Source: Brucellaceae bacterium
GTDB lineage: Bacteria > Pseudomonadota > Alphaproteobacteria > Rhizobiales > Rhizobiaceae
Assembly: GCA_020637755.1 (NCBI GenBank)
Contig: JACKJW010000010.1
Span: forward strand, 27,331-91,330
Direction: 5' to 3'
Length of the DNA: 64,000 bases
Shown: positions 60,345 through 64,000 of the stretch, piece after piece
Layout of the letters: each line of letters begins with the position of its first letter
How positions within the stretch are numbered: the stretch's first letter is position 1
Translations under genes and position numbers: made by a program
The notes under the pieces: generated by a model
What the model was told of the DNA's origin: nothing
The model's database searches: none
The model's input: only the letters and a program-made list of their open reading frames with translations

Positions 60345-62317
60345 TCCGCCGCCTCCTTCATGGCTGCATGGCTGGCGGGATGCACCTTCGCATCCCGGAT
60401 TTTCACGGTCGCGGCAATCTTGCCCTTGCGGCCGTCCTCGAAGGTCACCTCGGTGGAGACATAACGCTCTTGCGAGCCGTCATAGAGCGCCTCGATCAGG
60501 TCGGCATAGCGCTCGGCGATGAAGGAGCGCCGCACCTTCTGCGTCCGGGTCAGCTCGCCGTCATCGGCGTCCAGTTCCTTGTGCAGCACGAGGAAGCGGC
60601 TGATCTGCCCGCCCGCCATCATCTCGACTTCGGCAAGCTTGCGGTTGGTTTCGTCCACGTGGCTGGCCATCATCTCGTAGACCTTCGGATGGCCAGCAAG
60701 TTCCTGGTAGGAGGCGTAGGAGATGTTGTTGCGTTCCGCCCAGTTGCCCACAGCCGTCATGTCGATGTTGAGGAACACGCCGACCTTGTCGCGCCCGTCA
60801 CCGAAGGCCACGGCCTCCTTGATGTTGGGGAAGAACTTCAACATGTTCTCGATGTATTTGGGGGCAAACAGCGCACCGGTCGTCAGCTTGCCGACATCCT
60901 TGGCGCGGTCGATGATTTTCAACTGGCCGTCCGCGTCGAAGAACCCGGCATCGCCGGTCATCACGTAACCATCGGGCGTGATGGTTTCGGCCGTCTTGTC
61001 GTCCTGATTGAAATAGCCGGAGAACATGCCCGGTGACTTGAACTGCACCTCTCCGTTGTCGGCAATGCGGATTTCGACATTCGGCGCCGCCGGACCGACC
61101 GCATCGGAACGCACCGCATCATCCTTCTGCGCGGTCACATAGAGGAAGGCTTCGGTCTGACCGTAAAGCTGTTTCAGGTTGATGCCGAGCGAGCGGAAGA
61201 ACGAGAACAGATCCGGACCGATCGCTTCGCCGGCCGTATAGGCGACGCGGATTTTGGAAAAGCCGAGCACGTTCTTGAGCGGTCCGTAGACGAGCAGATT
61301 GCCGAGCCAGTAGTTCAGCTTGCCGCCGAAGGGCACGCTGCGGCCCTCAAGGATGGCTTCGCCATATTGCTTGGCCACATCGATGAAGTGGTGGAACATG
61401 CGCCGCTTCAGTGGCCCTGCATCCTCCATCCGGATCATCACCGAGGTCAGCAGGCCCTCGAAAACACGCGGCGGTGCGAAATAGAAGGTCGGGCCGATCT
61501 CGCGCAGGTCCTGAGGCACCGTGTCCGGGCTTTCCGGGCAGGCCATGCAGAAACCCGAGACATAGCCCTGCGCATAGTTGAGGTAATGGTCGCCCACCCA
61601 GGCAAGCGGCAGGTAGGCCAGCACCTGGTCGTTCTCGCTCAGCCTGTCGAAATGGGCTGTATCATAGGCCGCCTGCACGGCGTTTTTCGCCTTGATCATC
61701 ACCCCCTTGGAGCGTCCGGTGGTACCCGACGTGTAAAGGATGATCGATATGTCGTCGCCGGACGCGCTTTGGATGCCCTGCTCCCACGCCCCCCCAAGCG
61801 CGGGATCGGACTTCAACGCTGCGCGTCCGGCCGCCTCCACAGCCTCGAAGGCATGGAGATGCGAATGGTCATAGTCGCGCAGACCGCGCGGCTCGTCGTA
61901 GATCATCGTATGGAGCTGCGGGATTTTTTCCTTGAAGGAGAGAACCTTGTCGACCTGCTCCTGGTCCTGGACCACGGCGAAATGCACGCCCGCATGATCC
62001 AGCACATAGGCCATTTCCTCGGCCACCGCATCGGAATAGACCGGCACGGGAACGGCCTGGATCGACTGGATGGCCGCAAAGCTCCAGTAGAGGCGCGGAC
62101 GGTTGGCCCCGACAATCGCCACGCGGTCGCCAGCCTTTACGCCCAACTGGCGCAGGCCCAGCGCGAAGCCGCGCACCACTTCCTTTTGCTCGGCCCAGGT
62201 CCAGCTCTGCCAGATCCCGAAATCCTTGTGCCGCATGGCCGGACGCCCGGCAAAGCGCTTCGCATTTTCCAGAAGATACTTCGGAAACGTATCAAGAGAC
62301 GCGTGATGTTGCGCCAA
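60341..62317 (-). CDS. AMP-dependent long-chain-type acyl-CoA synthetase (cluster 2)
   Basis: The 658-residue adenylate-forming ligase has the P-loop YTSGTTGRSKGVM near residue 195, LYGQTEAFLYVT near 385, GYVMTGDAGFFD near 450, and DRAKDVGKLTTGALFAPKYIEN near 475, where a GALFAP segment replaces the usual GKNI. This is the FAA1-like long-chain subgroup, related to but clearly distinct from the cluster 1 enzyme. It activates an acid taken up by the adjacent Liv system. It is the first gene of the cluster 2 operon. Confidence 0.92.
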   Translation of the reverse strand: MAQHHASLDTFPKYLLENAKRFAGRPAMRHKDFGIWQSWTWAEQKEVVRGFALGLRQLGVKAGDRVAIVGANRPRLYWSFAAIQSIQAVPVPVYSDAVAEEMAYVLDHAGVHFAVVQDQEQVDKVLSFKEKIPQLHTMIYDEPRGLRDYDHSHLHAFEAVEAAGRAALKSDPALGGAWEQGIQSASGDDISIILYTSGTTGRSKGVMIKAKNAVQAAYDTAHFDRLSENDQVLAYLPLAWVGDHYLNYAQGYVSGFCMACPESPDTVPQDLREIGPTFYFAPPRVFEGLLTSVMIRMEDAGPLKRRMFHHFIDVAKQYGEAILEGRSVPFGGKLNYWLGNLLVYGPLKNVLGFSKIRVAYTAGEAIGPDLFSFFRSLGINLKQLYGQTEAFLYVTAQKDDAVRSDAVGPAAPNVEIRIADNGEVQFKSPGMFSGYFNQDDKTAETITPDGYVMTGDAGFFDADGQLKIIDRAKDVGKLTTGALFAPKYIENMLKFFPNIKEAVAFGDGRDKVGVFLNIDMTAVGNWAERNNISYASYQELAGHPKVYEMMASHVDETNRKLAEVEMMAGGQISRFLVLHKELDADDGELTRTQKVRRSFIAERYADLIEALYDGSQERYVSTEVTFEDGRKGKIAATVKIRDAKVHPASHAAMKEAAE

Positions 62318-62485
62318 GGCGGCAACCTCCTCGTTACAGCCCCGTCAGCTGCGGGGGCGTGTTCCCTAGATGCCTGCCGTTTTATTCGCAGGCTTGTGAT
62401 TATGCGTGACAGGTTTCCACGAAAACAGGGGCGAGGCAACTTTTCCATTGACAGACATACAGCATGATGGTCCTCTAGAGGCAGG

Positions 62486-62532
62486 AAAAGAAGTGCCCGC
62501 CCCCGCAAAAGCGTCGGCGGGCACTTCTTTTT
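62486..62532. terminator. bidirectional terminator between the Crp-like regulator and cluster 2
   Basis: Sixteen-base perfect arms (AAAAGAAGTGCCCGCC and its complement) flank a 14-nt loop with T-runs on both strands. It follows the regulator stop on the minus strand and insulates the downstream acyl-CoA synthetase promoter. Confidence 0.85.
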
Positions 62533-62566
62533 GGGGCATTCGCGCCGCTTCCGGCACCCAGCAGCG

Positions 62567-63241
62567 TCAATCGCCGTAAGAGATCAGCCCCTTGACGTCA
62601 TGCACTGTGATGCGCCCGTGTTCGGCCGTCAGCAGGCCCTCGCCCTGGAGTTCACCGAGGCTGCGATTGGTGATCGCCCGCGATACGCCAGTCAGCATGG
62701 CCAATTCGTCCTGGGTGATTTCCACGGTCTCCACCACGCCGGGGTAAAGAACCGGATTGAACAGCCAGGACAGGTTGCGCGCCACCCGCGCCTTGGAATC
62801 GAGAATGCGGTCATGCTCGACCGTGGCAATGAACTGGCTCAGCCGTTCATTGATCTGGCGCAGCAGGAAGTGGTTGAAACCGATGGAATTTTCATAGAGC
62901 CACGCAAAGGTGGCCCGGTTCATCAGCGCCAGCCGAGTTTCGCGCAGCGCGACAAGGTCATAGCGCCGCGCCTCGTTCTTCATCACCGAACCCTCGCCAA
63001 ACCAGGCGCCGTTGCCTAGCCCGCAAAACGTGACCGCCTTGCCGGTCATGCCAATGGTGCTCATCTTGACCAGCCCGGACTGGATACCTGTCCAGAAGTC
63101 AAACCGGTCACCGCGGTGAACAATGTAGCCGCCCTTGGGCCACGTCCGCTCCGTAATTCCCTTGGCTGCGCGGTCAACCTCCTCCCCGGTCAATTCGCGC
63201 GCCCAGATATAGGACCGGACAAGATCGTTTTTTGTAGTCAT
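62567..63241 (-). CDS. Crp/Fnr-family transcriptional regulator
   Basis: The 224-residue protein has an N-terminal cyclic-nucleotide-binding-like beta-roll (IVHRGDRFDFWTGIQSGLVKMS near residue 40) and a C-terminal winged helix (EITQDELAMLTGVSRAITNRSLGELQ near 170). No N-terminal FNR cysteine cluster is present, so it does not sense oxygen through Fe-S. The role here is unknown. It lies upstream of the cluster 2 operon but behind a strong terminator, and its neighbour on the other side is an acyltransferase. The start at 63241 is one of two close in-frame Mets. Confidence 0.88.
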   Translation of the reverse strand: MTTKNDLVRSYIWARELTGEEVDRAAKGITERTWPKGGYIVHRGDRFDFWTGIQSGLVKMSTIGMTGKAVTFCGLGNGAWFGEGSVMKNEARRYDLVALRETRLALMNRATFAWLYENSIGFNHFLLRQINERLSQFIATVEHDRILDSKARVARNLSWLFNPVLYPGVVETVEITQDELAMLTGVSRAITNRSLGELQGEGLLTAEHGRITVHDVKGLISYGD

Positions 63242-63329
63242 GCCTCGCCCCACTCCCGGCCTGGCCGGAACTGCTGGCGTTCCTTATGAACCCGCGCACG
63301 CGCCAAGGCAACCGGCGGGACGTTCCGTG

Positions 63330-64000
63330 TCAGGCCGCGCTGTTCAGGGCGACACGCGCTGTCGGCGCGACGGACAGCGGCGCATCCTGACCCGCTGCAG
63401 GACGATCGAATAGCAGGCTCCGCTCGCGGGCCGTCGAAACATAGAACGGGAAATTCGTGTAGATGCGGCTGCGCTCCGTCCGCAGGTCACCCTCGTAGAG
63501 AAGCACTTCACTGACGACCTTGCCGCCACTCTTCAGCGTGCTCGTGTACTGGTAGGGCTGGCCGATCTGTCTGAAACCGAACATTCGGCGATAGTAGATT
63601 GCGTGATCGCTGCGCACCATGTTGATGGCATACGGTGTCTTGAAATGCTCGCATGCCATGAACGAAAGCCGGATCGTGATGGCTGGCATCGGAGAGTTCG
63701 ATCCCGTCCATTCCGGGCTGACCGCAAAACGGCTCGCGTCGATGAAGGACTCGCCGTTCGCCACGCGAGGACCAAGCAAGCTCTTGAAGCTGGTCATCGC
63801 AGGGGACCAAGGCGTTGCTGCACAAACATGGTGGAACCTGAGAGTGGCTGCCAATTCTCCATCGACCAGGACGGCATACCGGTAGGAGTTGGGCAGGTCT
63901 TCATACTCGTCGTAGATCATCTGTTCGTCGTTTTCCTCGACCAGATGGCTGCGCAAGTAGGACCGGTAGCGGAGCTTGTAAATGGCCTCTTCATCGGCAG
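63330..64000 (-). CDS. FeeM/GNAT-like N-acyltransferase, 5' end outside the window
   Basis: The frame continues past the right edge (…EEAIYKLRYRSYLRSHLVEEN is readable at the boundary), so only the C-terminal part of about 223 residues is seen. It resembles the FeeM N-acyl-amino-acid synthase and autoinducer-synthase-like GNAT group: RYRSY near the edge, EYEDLPNSYRYAVLVDGEL, IDASRFAVSPEW, and a late IYYRRMFGFRQIG motif. Such enzymes join acyl-ACP or acyl-CoA chains to amino acids. Product and substrate are unknown. Confidence 0.62.
   Translation of the reverse strand, partial: ADEEAIYKLRYRSYLRSHLVEENDEQMIYDEYEDLPNSYRYAVLVDGELAATLRFHHVCAATPWSPAMTSFKSLLGPRVANGESFIDASRFAVSPEWTGSNSPMPAITIRLSFMACEHFKTPYAINMVRSDHAIYYRRMFGFRQIGQPYQYTSTLKSGGKVVSEVLLYEGDLRTERSRIYTNFPFYVSTARERSLLFDRPAAGQDAPLSVAPTARVALNSAA

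Overview
The window is about 64 kb of GC-rich, gene-dense DNA. It comes from an alphaproteobacterium, most likely of the order Hyphomicrobiales (Rhizobiales). The evidence is a cbb3 oxidase cluster ccoNOQP-ccoGHIS beside an FnrN-type regulator and hemN, a CpdR response regulator, a candidate mmgR (alpha-r8) small RNA, a three-gene pntAA-pntAB-pntB transhydrogenase beside an aa3-oxidase subunit IV, and a four-gene sarcosine oxidase operon. I see no phage, transposon, plasmid or CRISPR sequence. The species cannot be named from the sequence alone.

Layout. 1-5.4 kb (minus): glutamate synthase gltB-(YbjQ-like)-gltD, with gltD cut by the window edge. 5.9-7.0 kb (plus): a threonine aldolase. 7.1-9.8 kb (plus): a four-gene bufferin-type RiPP operon (DUF2282 precursor, DUF692/MNIO enzyme, DUF2063 partner, DoxX membrane protein). 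9.9-10.5 kb (minus): a small heat-shock protein with a sigma-32-like promoter and a ROSE-like leader. 10.6-14.4 kb: an alpha/beta hydrolase, an HisN-type phosphatase, the mmgR-like sRNA, an N-formylglutamate amidohydrolase-family protein, cpdR and tRNA-Val(GAC). 14.6-16.4 kb: a small autotransporter. 16.5-27.6 kb: the microaerobic respiration block, ccoS-I-H-G, ccoP-Q-O-N, a hemerythrin, fnrN and hemN, with three FNR/FixK-type boxes.

27.7-41.8 kb is a large divergent catabolic regulon. A minus-strand run encodes a TetR regulator, an ACAD11-like acyl-CoA dehydrogenase, two quinone-oxidoreductase-like proteins, a branched-chain-type ABC transporter and an acyl-CoA synthetase. A plus-strand run encodes an SDR, a MaoC hydratase, an APH-like kinase and a second SDR. 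A 20-bp palindrome lies between the two runs. The kinase and dehydrogenase correspond to the two halves of ACAD10/11-type proteins, so catabolism of 4-hydroxy or similar acids is a reasonable but unproven reading.

42.4-47.9 kb: heterotetrameric sarcosine oxidase soxB-(DUF2511-like)-soxD-soxA-soxG. 48-55 kb: a DUF2270 membrane protein, rpsU, a TPR lipoprotein, pntB-pntAB-pntAA, the aa3 oxidase subunit IV, a HAD hydrolase and a two-TM protein. 55-62.3 kb: a second Liv-type ABC transporter joined to a second acyl-CoA synthetase. 62.5-64 kb: a Crp/Fnr-family regulator and a truncated FeeM/GNAT-like acyltransferase.

The overall picture is an aerobic to microaerobic heterotroph adapted to organic and amino acids, methylamines (sarcosine) and copper or other stress.
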